From Thalassobacillus devorans MSP14 (lineage in GTDB: Bacteria > Bacillota > Bacilli > Bacillales > Halobacillaceae): DNA of 64,000 nt. Positions 10,414 through 18,086 of the stretch are shown here, in pieces (the first letter of the stretch is position 1; each line of letters begins with the position of its first letter). Below the pieces are notes generated by a model. It was not told the origin of the DNA. It saw nothing but the letters and a program-made list of their open reading frames with translations, and did no database searches. Made by a program: the position numbers and the translations under genes. The stretch is taken from assembly GCF_000496835.1 (NCBI RefSeq), contig NZ_KI543236.1, forward strand, positions 1,114,589-1,178,588, given 5' to 3'.

Positions 10414-11310
10414 TTGGATGGTATACTGCCTGTCTGGAAGCCTAAAGGCTGGACTTCCCATGATTGTGTGATGAAGGTGAGGAAAATCCTGCATACCAGG
10501 AAAGTCGGTCATACAGGTACGCTTGACCCGGATGTGGAAGGCGTACTTCCTTTATGTATCGGACGTGCTACCAAGATCGTGCCATTTTTGACAGATACAG
10601 TGAAAGTGTATGAAGCTGTTGTAACTCTTGGAGAAGCCACGGATACAGAGGACAGCTCGGGGGAAGTAGTGGAAACACGGGAAGTGACCGAGTCGTTCGA
10701 TGAAAAAACGGTAAGGGAAATTTTGTACTCCTTTCAAGGGAAGATTAAACAAACCCCTCCGATGTACTCGGCGGTTAAAGTAAAAGGAAAAAAACTTTAT
10801 GAATATGCCAGAGAAGGGAAAATAGTTGAACGTCCTGTCCGTGAGGTTTATATTCATAATATAGAAAAGCTCGGCTCCATGCGATATGAGGATGGAAAAG
10901 CAAGTTTTCCATTTCAAGTTATTTGTTCAAAAGGCACCTATATTCGGACTTTATGCGTAGACATTGGAAGGCAACTTGGCTATCCTGCTCATATGTCCTT
11001 TTTGAAACGTACGCGTACAGGTGATATCAGCAAAGAAGATTGTTTCACATTAGAAGAGATCCAAACGCTTGCTGACCATGAAGCCTATGACAAACTATTG
11101 CTGCCGCTTGAAAGAGGTTTAAATCATTTGGATGCCTGGCATGTAGATGAGGAGACAAGCGAAAGAATCAAACACGGACAGGTACTGCCTGCACCACCTC
11201 AAACCTTTGCAAGTGATGTTTTTTGTGTCAAATTTCAAGATAAAGTTCTGGCAATCTACCAATTCCATTCGGAAAAACATGGGAAAGTGAAACCGGTAAG
11301 AGTTTTCTGA
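10414..11310 (+). CDS. truB: tRNA pseudouridine-55 synthase TruB
   Basis: Converts U55 in the T-loop of tRNAs to pseudouridine. 298 residues. The catalytic aspartate is in KVGHTGTLDPDVEGVL, followed by the TruB motifs GRATKIVPFL, GKIKQTPPMYSAVKVKGKKLYEYAREG and CSKGTYIRTLCVDIG. The C-terminal PUA-like part begins near residue 230. The start is TTG 10414 with GGGGGTG at 10401-10407; no better in-frame start exists. It is separated from rbfA by a long hairpin and lies upstream of ribF. Confidence 0.96.
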   Translation: MDGILPVWKPKGWTSHDCVMKVRKILHTRKVGHTGTLDPDVEGVLPLCIGRATKIVPFLTDTVKVYEAVVTLGEATDTEDSSGEVVETREVTESFDEKTVREILYSFQGKIKQTPPMYSAVKVKGKKLYEYAREGKIVERPVREVYIHNIEKLGSMRYEDGKASFPFQVICSKGTYIRTLCVDIGRQLGYPAHMSFLKRTRTGDISKEDCFTLEEIQTLADHEAYDKLLLPLERGLNHLDAWHVDEETSERIKHGQVLPAPPQTFASDVFCVKFQDKVLAIYQFHSEKHGKVKPVRVF

Positions 11311-11346
11311 TGGATGCTTTATCTGTAGTAAAAGTAGGTGAACACG

Positions 11347-12294
11347 GTGAAAATTACCGAATTGAAGTATCCTCATGAATTTGATATTGATGATTTCCCG
11401 CCCTCCGCACTCGCTATCGGTTTTTTTGATGGTGTCCATAAAGGCCATCAGAAGCTGATTCATACCGCAGTGGCTAAAGCAAGAGAGGATAATCTGCAAA
11501 GTGCTGTAATGACTTTTTATCCTCATCCATCTGTTGTATTGAAAAAACAGGAGCAGCATGCTAAATACATTACACCGATGCGCGAGAAACAACAGATGTT
11601 GGAGCGTCTTGGGGTGGATCAGCTGTTCATCGTCAATTTCGATGAACGGTTAGCAGATCTGCTTCCGCAGGAATTTGTCGACCATTTCCTCATCCAGTTA
11701 AACGTCCGTCATGTCGTAGCGGGGTTTGATTATAGTTATGGAAGGATGGGGAGAGGCAACATGGAGACACTGCCGTTCCATTCACGGGGGAAATTTAACC
11801 AGACTGTTATTGAAAAAGTAGAAGATCATGACGAAAAAATAAGTTCGACCCGTATTCGCGATGAATTGAAAAAGGGGAATATGCAAGAGGTGTCCCGGCT
11901 GCTTGATCGCCCTTTTTCTACTTATGGAAGAGTAGTGGAAGGCGATCAACGTGGAAGGACGATTGGATTTCCTACCGCTAATATCGAGTTACATGACGAT
12001 TATTTATTGCCACGGGTAGGAGTATATGCCGTCAGTGTTAAGCATAAGGGACAGATTTATACCGGGATGGCTAATCTTGGCTATAAGCCGACTTTTCAAA
12101 ATGATGCTGAAAAACCGAACCTGGAAGTGTATATTTTTGACTTTTCTGGAGATATCTATAATGATTGGCTTGAGGTTTCTTGGCACACTTTCATCCGGGA
12201 CGAAGAAAAGTTCAACGGGGTAGACGCTCTGATTGAGCAGCTGAAGCAGGATGAATTAGAAATCCGTCGTTTTTTCTCCCATCATCAGAACTAA
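11347..12294 (+). CDS. ribF: Bifunctional riboflavin kinase / FAD synthetase
   Basis: Makes FMN from riboflavin and then FAD (named ribC in B. subtilis). 315 residues. The N-terminal adenylyltransferase domain shows IGFFDGVHKGHQKLI, TFYPHPSVVL and the SSTRIRDELKKGNM loop. The C-terminal kinase domain begins near GRVVEGDQRGRTIGFPTANI and includes GVYAVSV and NLGYKPTF. GTG 11347 is preferred because AGGTGA (11336-11341) is suitably placed; the in-frame GTG at 11338 overlaps that site. No FMN riboswitch is seen upstream, as expected for this housekeeping copy. Confidence 0.95.
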   Translation: MKITELKYPHEFDIDDFPPSALAIGFFDGVHKGHQKLIHTAVAKAREDNLQSAVMTFYPHPSVVLKKQEQHAKYITPMREKQQMLERLGVDQLFIVNFDERLADLLPQEFVDHFLIQLNVRHVVAGFDYSYGRMGRGNMETLPFHSRGKFNQTVIEKVEDHDEKISSTRIRDELKKGNMQEVSRLLDRPFSTYGRVVEGDQRGRTIGFPTANIELHDDYLLPRVGVYAVSVKHKGQIYTGMANLGYKPTFQNDAEKPNLEVYIFDFSGDIYNDWLEVSWHTFIRDEEKFNGVDALIEQLKQDELEIRRFFSHHQN

Positions 12295-12297
12295 TCC

Positions 12298-12415
12298 TTG
12301 CATTTTTTATGCAAAAGTTGTACCCTTAAATACGGAACCTTCGCTTGGCAATGCGTTCCTCCAACGCTTGCTAGGGGAAAGGGAATTTTTATAGAAATAC
12401 AGGAGGTGGAGCCTT
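12298..12415 (+). promoter_or_regulatory. Structured rpsO leader, candidate S15 autoregulatory RNA
   Basis: The 120 bases between ribF and rpsO contain a hairpin with GCAA (12348-12351) and GCGTT (12353-12357) pairing with AACGC and TTGC (12363-12371) around a CCTCC loop. A short IR TTGCAT/ATGCAA lies near 12298-12314, and CCCTT (12323-12327) could pair with AAGGG near 12379. Bacillaceae rpsO leaders are known to bind S15 and repress their own translation. The position fits; the S15 motif itself I cannot prove. Confidence 0.4.
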
Positions 12416-12685
12416 ATGGCCATCACACAAGAACGTAAAAACGAAATCATTAATGAGTATAAGACTCATGACAACGACACAGGATCTCCAGAAGTACAAG
12501 TTGCTGTACTTACTGAGCAGATCACCAGCTTGAATGAACATTTGCGCACGCATAAGAAAGACCATCATTCTCGCCGTGGTTTGTTGAAAATGGTAGGTAA
12601 GCGTCGTAACCTATTGAACTACCTACGTAATAATGACGTTACACGTTACCGCGAGTTGATCAAGAGTCTTGGCTTGCGTCGTTAA
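12416..12685 (+). CDS. rpsO: 30S ribosomal protein S15
   Basis: Primary 16S rRNA-binding protein of the platform. 89 residues, the standard length. It begins [36 protein letters not shown] and carries the four-helix S15 signature [29 protein letters not shown] 12416 has AGGAGGTGG upstream. It is the last gene before a strong terminator, with pnp having its own promoter; the rpsO-pnp neighbourhood is conserved widely in bacteria. Confidence 0.98.
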   Translation: MAITQERKNEIINEYKTHDNDTGSPEVQVAVLTEQITSLNEHLRTHKKDHHSRRGLLKMVGKRRNLLNYLRNNDVTRYRELIKSLGLRR

Positions 12686-12694
12686 TGGTAAAGA

Positions 12695-12724
12695 CAAAAA
12701 GCGGGAGTTTAATCCCGCTTTTTC
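12695..12724 (+). terminator. Rho-independent terminator after rpsO
   Basis: AAAAAGCGGGA (12696-12706) pairs with TCCCGCTTTTT (12713-12723) across a short loop, with the T-run as part of the right arm. It starts ten bases after the rpsO stop and looks strong. Confidence 0.88.
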
Positions 12725-12745
12725 TGTATGTTTGAATACATAAAG

Positions 12746-12770
12746 ATGCAGCCTTTGGCTGCATACTTTT
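12746..12770 (+). other. Hairpin between rpsO and pnp
   Basis: ATGCAGCC (12746-12753), TTT loop, GGCTGCAT (12757-12764), followed by ACTTTTAT. It is an eight-pair stem downstream of the rpsO terminator and upstream of the pnp promoter, perhaps a back-up terminator. Confidence 0.5.
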
Positions 12771-12793
12771 ATAAACGCATATCTCTTCAGCCT

Positions 12794-12823
12794 TTGCATC
12801 AACTGTTGAGCAAGATTTATAAG
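12794..12823 (+). promoter_or_regulatory. Candidate sigma-A promoter of pnp
   Basis: TTGCAT (12794-12799), an 18-base spacer and TATAAG (12818-12823). The resulting leader of about 45 bases contains a small TCACT/AGTGA hairpin (12836-12850) before the pnp ribosome site. Confidence 0.5.
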
Positions 12824-12874
12824 GAGAGATTGTTTTCACTTTATCAGTGAGTATTGAGAGGAGTATAGAAATTT

Positions 12875-15004
12875 ATGGCAGATGAAAAACAAATTTTTTC
12901 GATCGAAATCGGCGGTCGGACCTTCTCCATCGAGGTAGGAGAATTAGCTAAGCAGGCCAATGGAGCTTGCATGGTACGTTATGGAGATACCTCTGTATTG
13001 TCCACTGCGACTGGATCAAAGGAACCGAAAGACCTTCCTTTCTTCCCATTGACTGTCAATTATGAAGAACGCCTGTATGCTGTCGGTAAAATCCCTGGCG
13101 GGTTCATTAAAAGGGAAGGACGCCCAAGTGATAAAGCGGTGCTTGCTTCCCGTCTTATTGACCGTCCTATCCGTCCAATGTTTCCAGACGGATTTCGTAA
13201 TGATGTACAAGTTATCAGCACCGTCATGAGTGTGGATCAGGATTGTTCCTCAGAAATGGCAGCCATGCTTGGTTCCTCATTATCGTTGGGTATTTCAGAC
13301 ATTCCATTTGCAGGGCCGATTGCCGGAGTGATTGTAGGACGTATCGATGGTGAGTTCGTAATCAACCCGACAACAGAGCAGCAGGATAAAAGTGATATCA
13401 ACCTGACTGTTGCGGGAACAAAAGATGCTGTCAACATGGTAGAAGCGGGAGCTTTGGAAGTTCCTGAAGAAGATATGCTGGAAGCGATCATGTTTGGGCA
13501 TGAAGAAATCAAACGCCTGGTGGCATTTCAGGAAGAAGTCATTGAAACAGTCGGCAAAGAAAAGATGGAAGTGACCTTGATAGATCTTGATCAGGAACTG
13601 AAACAGCGGTTAGAAGCTGAAGCGAAAGATATCATGGTCAATGCAATTCAGACTTATGATAAGAAAAAACGTGAAGAAGCGATCGATAACGCTAAAAAAG
13701 AAATCATTGCCAGCTACGAAGAACAAGAAGCAGATGAAGAGACCCTTAAAAATGTAAAAGCTATATTGGATGATATGGTAAAAGAAGAAGTACGCCGATT
13801 GATCACGAAAGAAAAAGTACGTCCAGACGGCCGTAGTCCAGAAGAAATCCGTCCACTTTCTTCCCGTGTCGGTGTATTGCCTCGTACGCATGGGTCAGGA
13901 TTGTTCACTCGTGGACAAACACAGGCACTTAGTATTTGTACCCTTGGACCACTTGGTGACGTTCAAATACTCGATGGACTGGATCTGGAGGAATCGAAGC
14001 GTTTTATGCATCACTATAACTTCCCGCATTTCTCCGTCGGCGAAACTGGACCTATTCGTGGGCCAGGACGTCGTGAAATTGGTCACGGGGCATTAGGTGA
14101 ACGCGCTCTTGAAGTGGTTATACCATCTGAGAAGGATTTCCCGTATACGATTCGTCTTGTCTCAGAAGTACTGGAGAGCAATGGTTCGACGTCCCAGGCA
14201 AGTATTTGCGCGAGTACGTTAGCGATGATGGATGCAGGTGTACCGATCAAGGCTCCTGTGGCAGGTATCGCGATGGGGCTGGTTAAATCCGGCGAAGATT
14301 ACACAATTCTGAGTGATATCCAGGGGATGGAAGACTTTCTTGGGGATATGGACTTCAAAGTAGCTGGTACTGCTGAAGGTGTTACCGCATTGCAAATGGA
14401 TATCAAAATTGAAGGACTTTCCCGTGAAATTCTGAAAGAAGCATTGACCCAGGCGAAGAAAGGCCGTATGCACATTTTAGAAAGCATGCTTGCAACGATT
14501 CCTGAGTCTCGTCAGGAACTATCCCAATATGCACCGAAGATATTGACAATGCAGATCAAACCAGACAAAATCCGTGATGTCATTGGACCAAGCGGAAAAC
14601 AGATTAACAAAATCATCGAAGATACCGGTGTTAAAATCGATATCGAGCAGGATGGTAAAGTCTTCATCTCTTCCACAGATTCAGAGATGAACTTGAAAGC
14701 GAAGCAGATCATCGAGGACATCGTCCGTGAAGTAGAAGTTGGCGAAGTTTACGAAGGCAAAGTGAAACGTATCGAGAAATTCGGTGCTTTTGTGGAACTC
14801 TTTAAAGGCAAAGACGGACTGGTCCATATTTCTGAAATGGCAGAAGAACGGATCGGAAAAGTGGAAGATGTCGCAAAAATCGGCGATATCCTGAAGGTCA
14901 AGGTTAAAGAAATCGATAACCAAGGCAGGGTCAACCTTTCACGAAAAGCCGTATTGCTTGATGAAAAGAAAAAGCAAGAAGCCGCTAACAATAACGAAGC
15001 ATAA
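12875..15004 (+). CDS. pnp: Polyribonucleotide nucleotidyltransferase (PNPase)
   Basis: 3'-5' phosphorolytic exoribonuclease, a main RNA decay enzyme and partner of RNase Y. 709 residues. Two RNase PH domains flank an all-helical middle domain; the second contains the catalytic stretch [23 protein letters not shown] and later [23 protein letters not shown] domain follows ([23 protein letters not shown]) and then an S1 domain ([33 protein letters not shown]). ATG 12875 has AGAGGAG eleven bases upstream. Length and domain order are normal. Confidence 0.97.
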   Translation: MADEKQIFSIEIGGRTFSIEVGELAKQANGACMVRYGDTSVLSTATGSKEPKDLPFFPLTVNYEERLYAVGKIPGGFIKREGRPSDKAVLASRLIDRPIRPMFPDGFRNDVQVISTVMSVDQDCSSEMAAMLGSSLSLGISDIPFAGPIAGVIVGRIDGEFVINPTTEQQDKSDINLTVAGTKDAVNMVEAGALEVPEEDMLEAIMFGHEEIKRLVAFQEEVIETVGKEKMEVTLIDLDQELKQRLEAEAKDIMVNAIQTYDKKKREEAIDNAKKEIIASYEEQEADEETLKNVKAILDDMVKEEVRRLITKEKVRPDGRSPEEIRPLSSRVGVLPRTHGSGLFTRGQTQALSICTLGPLGDVQILDGLDLEESKRFMHHYNFPHFSVGETGPIRGPGRREIGHGALGERALEVVIPSEKDFPYTIRLVSEVLESNGSTSQASICASTLAMMDAGVPIKAPVAGIAMGLVKSGEDYTILSDIQGMEDFLGDMDFKVAGTAEGVTALQMDIKIEGLSREILKEALTQAKKGRMHILESMLATIPESRQELSQYAPKILTMQIKPDKIRDVIGPSGKQINKIIEDTGVKIDIEQDGKVFISSTDSEMNLKAKQIIEDIVREVEVGEVYEGKVKRIEKFGAFVELFKGKDGLVHISEMAEERIGKVEDVAKIGDILKVKVKEIDNQGRVNLSRKAVLLDEKKKQEAANNNEA

Positions 15005-15006
15005 AG

Positions 15007-15040
15007 AAAAAGAAGCTGGGCAGCCAGTTTCTTTTTTTAT
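15007..15040 (+). terminator. Rho-independent terminator after pnp
   Basis: Arms of the form AAAGAAGCTGG and CCAGTTTCTTT enclose a short loop around 15020-15022 and run into TTTTTTTAT. It lies immediately after the pnp stop. Confidence 0.8.
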
Positions 15041-15097
15041 ATTTTATGAAAGTTTATCTTTGTTAAAGGGTTAAATTATAAGAAATACTTAGGCTTT

Positions 15098-15131
15098 CGC
15101 CATAAAGACTTGGCGATAACCCAAGTTTTTC
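15098..15131 (+). promoter_or_regulatory. Two mutually exclusive hairpins between pnp and ylxY
   Basis: TCGCCA (15098-15103) can pair with TGGCGA (15111-15116). Alternatively ACTTGG (15108-15113) can pair with CCAAGT (15121-15126), which is followed by TTTTCT. The two stems share TGG, so only one forms. This is the geometry of a small attenuator, although both stems are only six pairs. Confidence 0.3.
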
Positions 15132-15159
15132 TAATGCCTTAAATACATGTGGGAGTTCT

Positions 15160-15185
15160 ACCTCGTCCTTTTCGTCCATAAGTTA
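15160..15185 (+). promoter_or_regulatory. Possible SigK promoter of ylxY
   Basis: CATAAGTTA (15177-15185) matches the SigK -10 pattern CATAnnnTA. An AC dinucleotide (15160-15161) lies 15 bases upstream, one short of the usual 16-17. It is 20 bases before the ylxY start, so the leader would be very short. Tentative. Confidence 0.35.
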
Positions 15186-15205
15186 ACAATAGAGGGGGGA
15201 TACAT

Positions 15206-16150
15206 ATGAAACCAGGTTACATATGGGCTGCTGCATTAGCTATTTTAACGATTGCTATTGGCTTTTTTACCATTAACAGTATGTATGGACTTACTTCAAA
15301 CGTTTATCTTCCGCTTACAGCCTCCATAGAAACAACGCCCCTCTATCAAGAAATCAAAGAAAGAAGTGCAGAATTCGAAATAGCTCCGCAAGATGCGTAT
15401 ATTGATCAAGTTTGGAAAAAAACCCCCGGTTTAAATGGGCAAAAGGTTAATCTTAAAAAATCCTTCGACAATATGAAAAAAGAGGGGGGCTTTAATGAGA
15501 AAAAACTGGTGTATGATCCTGTTCGTCCTAAAACATCACTGGAAGACCTTCCCCCTTCTCCTATTTATCGAGGTCACCCCGATAAAAAGATGGTCACCTT
15601 CCTAATCAACGTGTCCTGGGGAGCCGAGCACGTTCCTTCCATGTTAAAAACGTTGAAGGATAATAAGGTAAAAGCTAATTTTTTCATTGATGGAAAGTTC
15701 GCGGAGAATAATCCCGATTTGGTAAAAATGATCAAGGAAGAGGGACATATAATAGGAAACCATGCATATAATCATCCCGATATGAGTAGAATGAACAGCG
15801 GGGAAATTCAGGAACAAATAGAACGTACCAACCAAATATTAGCATCATTGACAGATGAAACCCCAAAATGGTTTGCTCCACCTTCAGGCAGCTATAATGA
15901 TGCTGTTATTGAAACTGCAGCAGCTTTAGAGATGGAGACTGTGCTCTGGACGGTCGATACGATAGATTGGAAGAAACCGACAAAGCAGGTGATGGTCCAG
16001 CGGGTGATTTCAAAAATTCACCCCGGAGCGATGGTGTTAATGCATCCAACAGCAGTAACAGCTCAGAGTCTCGGGGAAATGATCGAGCAAATAAGTGAAA
16101 AAGGGTTGAAAATAAATGATATTGAGTCCTTGATGAGTGAATCGAGGTAA
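15206..16150 (+). CDS. ylxY: Polysaccharide deacetylase-like protein YlxY, probably non-catalytic
   Basis: 314 residues with an N-terminal membrane anchor (ALAILTIAIGFFTI, residues 10-23), so extracytoplasmic. The C-terminal NodB-type domain contains GHIIGNHAYNHPD (motif 2 histidines), PPSGSYN (motif 3 with the usual Arg replaced), VDTIDW (motif 4) and VLMHPT (motif 5). Motif 1, normally TFDDG, reads FLINVSWG, so the catalytic and metal-binding aspartates are missing. I therefore infer a structural or substrate-binding role, not an active deacetylase. Position after pnp matches B. subtilis. ATG 15206 has AGAGGGGGG upstream. Confidence 0.85.
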   Translation: MKPGYIWAAALAILTIAIGFFTINSMYGLTSNVYLPLTASIETTPLYQEIKERSAEFEIAPQDAYIDQVWKKTPGLNGQKVNLKKSFDNMKKEGGFNEKKLVYDPVRPKTSLEDLPPSPIYRGHPDKKMVTFLINVSWGAEHVPSMLKTLKDNKVKANFFIDGKFAENNPDLVKMIKEEGHIIGNHAYNHPDMSRMNSGEIQEQIERTNQILASLTDETPKWFAPPSGSYNDAVIETAAALEMETVLWTVDTIDWKKPTKQVMVQRVISKIHPGAMVLMHPTAVTAQSLGEMIEQISEKGLKINDIESLMSESR

Positions 16151-16163
16151 AAGGAGGCAGATC

Positions 16164-16403
16164 ATGCGATTCAGAAGCCTTAGCGGAAAAGAAATCGTGG
16201 ATGTAGCCAGTGGCACCAAACTCGGCATATTAGGTCAGACCGATTTAGAGATAGATGAAAACACCGGGCAAATCAAATCATTCGTCATTCCTGAATATAA
16301 ATGGTTCGGTGTGAAGTCAGGGAACGAGGGTCATCGGATTACCTGGAATGAAATCATTCGGGTCGGGGAAGATATGATTTTAATTCAGCCTAAAAAAGAA
16401 TAG
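16164..16403 (+). CDS. ymxH: YlmC/YmxH family PRC-barrel sporulation protein
   Basis: 79-residue single PRC-barrel domain of the YlmC/YmxH family. Visible are SLSGKEIVDVASGTKLGILGQTDLEID and PEYKWFGVKSG...WNEIIRVGEDMILI. The family is linked to sporulation and its molecular role is unknown. ATG 16164 follows AAAGGAGG at 16149-16156; an in-frame ATG at 16137 lies inside ylxY and lacks a ribosome site. It follows ylxY by 13 bases, so the two are probably co-transcribed. Confidence 0.88.
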   Translation: MRFRSLSGKEIVDVASGTKLGILGQTDLEIDENTGQIKSFVIPEYKWFGVKSGNEGHRITWNEIIRVGEDMILIQPKKE

Positions 16404-16444
16404 AGGCATGAATCGTCCATCGGTTCGTGCCTCGCTTTTTTTTG
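16402..16444 (+). terminator. Rho-independent terminator after ymxH
   Basis: GAGGCATGAATCG and CGGTTCGTGCCTC form an imperfect 13-pair stem around TCCAT, followed by GC and a run of nine T. Confidence 0.88.
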
Positions 16445-16529
16445 ATAAGAGACTTATTCACCAATAGGGCCGAATTGTGGAAGACTCAGTTTCAAGGTAA
16501 TTTGCGTTCGTTACCGGGACAGGCGAAAG

Positions 16530-16651
16530 GGTGGCTGGGAAACGATTCGCTTTCCTGTGGGGGAGCTGGCAAGCCTCCTCGGCCGTTTCACGACCTGTGG
16601 GGTCTCGCCTAGCCCCTTCTCCCACGGGAGTCTCACCGTTTCCCCGCCACC
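16530..16651. repeat. Palindromic module 1 of copy A
   Basis: Begins GGTGGCTGGGAAACG (16530) and ends CGTTTCCCCGCCACC (16651), an inverted repeat of about 15 pairs with one mismatch. Internal arms around CCTGTGGGGGAGC and CTCCCACGGGAG allow a branched fold. Its reverse strand carries the GAGACTCCCGTGGGAG motif. Confidence 0.8.
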
Positions 16652-16808
16652 TTATCCATATTTTGACGAACGAACCCTACGTTGTAAGAAAATATCTTCC
16701 ACATTTTCTGCATGAAAAGGCCTAGTGATTCAGGAAATAAGCCCTCTTTGTAACTGTTATAATGTTGATTCTGCTTGCAGGAGTTTCCGTTTTTCTCATA
16801 AACGTAAG

Positions 16809-16925
16809 GAGGGCCGGGAAATTGCGAGACTCCTGTGGGATGAACATGATAGGTGAGATCCCGCAAGGCGAAGCCTGAGGAAGCTCACCGTCCGCCCACG
16901 GAAAGCGAGTGATTTCCCGGCCCTC
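16809..16925. repeat. Palindromic module 2 of copy A
   Basis: Ends are a perfect 14-base inverted repeat, GAGGGCCGGGAAAT (16809-16822) and ATTTCCCGGCCCTC (16912-16925). The interior has GAGACTCCTGTGGGA, GTGAGATCCCGCAAGGCG and GAGGAAGCTCACC, matching module 1 read on the opposite strand. Modules 1 and 2 are diverged relatives arranged head to head. Confidence 0.8.
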
Positions 16926-17053
16926 TAAACGCTCATCACTATAACGGAAACAGTTTTTCTCGAAACTGAGTCTTCAGCTATTGGGAGCTTTACTTTAAGA
17001 TCTATCCTACAGATTTAAAGGCAGCTAATAAAATAAATATTTACGCTTAAGTC

Positions 17054-17083
17054 GCTCAGTTTAAACGCTGAGCTTTTTTGTTT
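17054..17083 (+). terminator. Terminator-like hairpin ahead of dpaA
   Basis: GCTCAG (17054-17059), eight-base loop, CTGAGC (17068-17073), then TTTTTTG. No + strand gene lies between the ymxH terminator and this point, so it would block read-through into the dpaA promoter region, including transcripts from inside the repeat. Confidence 0.65.
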
Positions 17084-17117
17084 TACATAATTAAACGACC
17101 TGGAGATGATACAAGGA

Positions 17118-17144
17118 ACGAACATTACGCTCCCACATAGGATA
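17118..17144 (+). promoter_or_regulatory. SigK promoter of dpaAB
   Basis: AC (17118-17119), a 16-base spacer and CATAGGATA (17136-17144), a full match to the SigK -10 CATAnnnTA. In B. subtilis spoVF (dpaAB) is transcribed by SigK in the mother cell, so function and signal agree. The leader would be about 35 bases. Confidence 0.7.
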
Positions 17145-17186
17145 GAGGGAGAACATAAAGCACCCATGCAAAAGGAGGTGTCCGGT

Positions 17187-18086
17187 ATGCTGACCGGATG
17201 GAATGTGGCAATCCTCGGCGGTGATGCCAGACAGATCGAAATGATACGCAAGCTGAGTGAATGGGATGCTTCGCTTCACTTAGTAGGATTCGATCAATTG
17301 GATTATGGTTTTACCGGAGCAAATCATATCGATATGGATGATGATGAAGTAGAAAAATTTGACGTCGTCATTCTGCCTGTAGCCGGGACAGATGAAAACG
17401 GCAATATTGATAGCATTTTTTCCAATCAAGACATGGTGTTGGATGAAAAATGGGTAGAACGTACGAAAGAAGATTGTATATTATTGACAGGGATAGCAAA
17501 TAGTTATTTAACCAACTTGCTTGAAAGCTCTAATCGCTTGATGATTCCATTGCTCTCCAGGGATGATGTAGCAATTTACAATTCAGTCCCTACCGTAGAA
17601 GGCGCGATTATGATGGTCATTCAAAATACTGATTTTACCATCCACTCATCAAGGGTTCACGTCCTTGGCCTTGGAAGGGTCGGTATGAGTGTCGCCAGGG
17701 CGTTCCATGGCCTGGGGGCAAAGGTATTTGTAGGTGTAAGAAAACCTGCTCATTATGCCAGGGTGAAGGAAATGGGGCTCGAGCCGTTTTATTTGAATAA
17801 CCTCGATGAAGTTTCAGAAAACACTGATATCATGATCAATACCATCCCTGCACCGATAATAAATGCCTCGGTAATTAGAAAAATGCCTAGTCATACGTTC
17901 ATTTTGGATCTTGCCTCCAAACCTGGAGGTACTGACTTCCGTTATGCAGAAAAACGCGGCATCAAGGCCCTGATTGCTCCAAGTCTTCCTGGCATTGTTG
18001 CACCGAAAACTGCTGGCCGGATTTTGGCGAACACTGTTTTACAGATTTTAAAGGATCGAAAGAGAAAGGAAGGAGAAACCAAATGA
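17187..18086 (+). CDS. dpaA: Dipicolinate synthase subunit A
   Basis: Subunit of the mother-cell enzyme that oxidises dihydrodipicolinate to dipicolinic acid, the spore-core chelate (SpoVFA). 299 residues. An N-terminal Rossmann-like segment (VAILGGDARQIEMIRKL) is followed by NSVPTVEGAIMMVIQNTDFTIH and the NAD(P)-binding fold VHVLGLGRVGMSVARAFHGLGAKV. Near the end come DLASKPGGTDFRYAEKRGIKA and the conserved PGIVAPKTAGRILA. ATG 17187 lies behind AAAGGAGGTG; the longer frame from 17106 would start before the SigK transcript. It overlaps dpaB by four bases. Confidence 0.96.
   Translation: MLTGWNVAILGGDARQIEMIRKLSEWDASLHLVGFDQLDYGFTGANHIDMDDDEVEKFDVVILPVAGTDENGNIDSIFSNQDMVLDEKWVERTKEDCILLTGIANSYLTNLLESSNRLMIPLLSRDDVAIYNSVPTVEGAIMMVIQNTDFTIHSSRVHVLGLGRVGMSVARAFHGLGAKVFVGVRKPAHYARVKEMGLEPFYLNNLDEVSENTDIMINTIPAPIINASVIRKMPSHTFILDLASKPGGTDFRYAEKRGIKALIAPSLPGIVAPKTAGRILANTVLQILKDRKRKEGETK

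Larger units (their letters stand above)
16461..16992. repeat. Composite palindromic repeat, copy A
   Basis: About 530 bases of the 16404-17186 gap form one element. Its outer edges are 14-base perfect inverted repeats, GAAGACTCAGTTTC (16480-16493) and GAAACTGAGTCTTC (16962-16975), with CCAATAG/CTATTGG (16461-16467, 16978-16984) beyond them. Inside are two related palindromic modules facing each other, and a second nested pair TTTCCGTT (16784) / AACGGAAA (16943). The same arrangement recurs in reverse orientation at 57750-58262. It encodes no credible protein. GC-rich modules of this kind (GAGACTCC.GTGGGA) are scattered in many Bacillaceae genomes. Whether it moves or acts as RNA is unknown. 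Confidence 0.8.

Noticed and set aside
11311-11346. FMN riboswitch before ribF
   Set aside because: Only 36 bases separate truB and ribF and none of the conserved RFN segments is present.
16427-16866. Open frames through repeat copy A on both strands (16427-16612 +, 16531-16725 +, 16633-16866 -)
   Set aside because: They follow the GC-rich palindromes, have no ribosome sites, and encode the repetitive SPTGVSPFPRH-type strings that arise from this repeat in any copy.
16461-16992. CRISPR array or insertion sequence at the repeat loci
   Set aside because: No regular repeat-spacer pattern and no transposase frame; the symmetry is palindromic.
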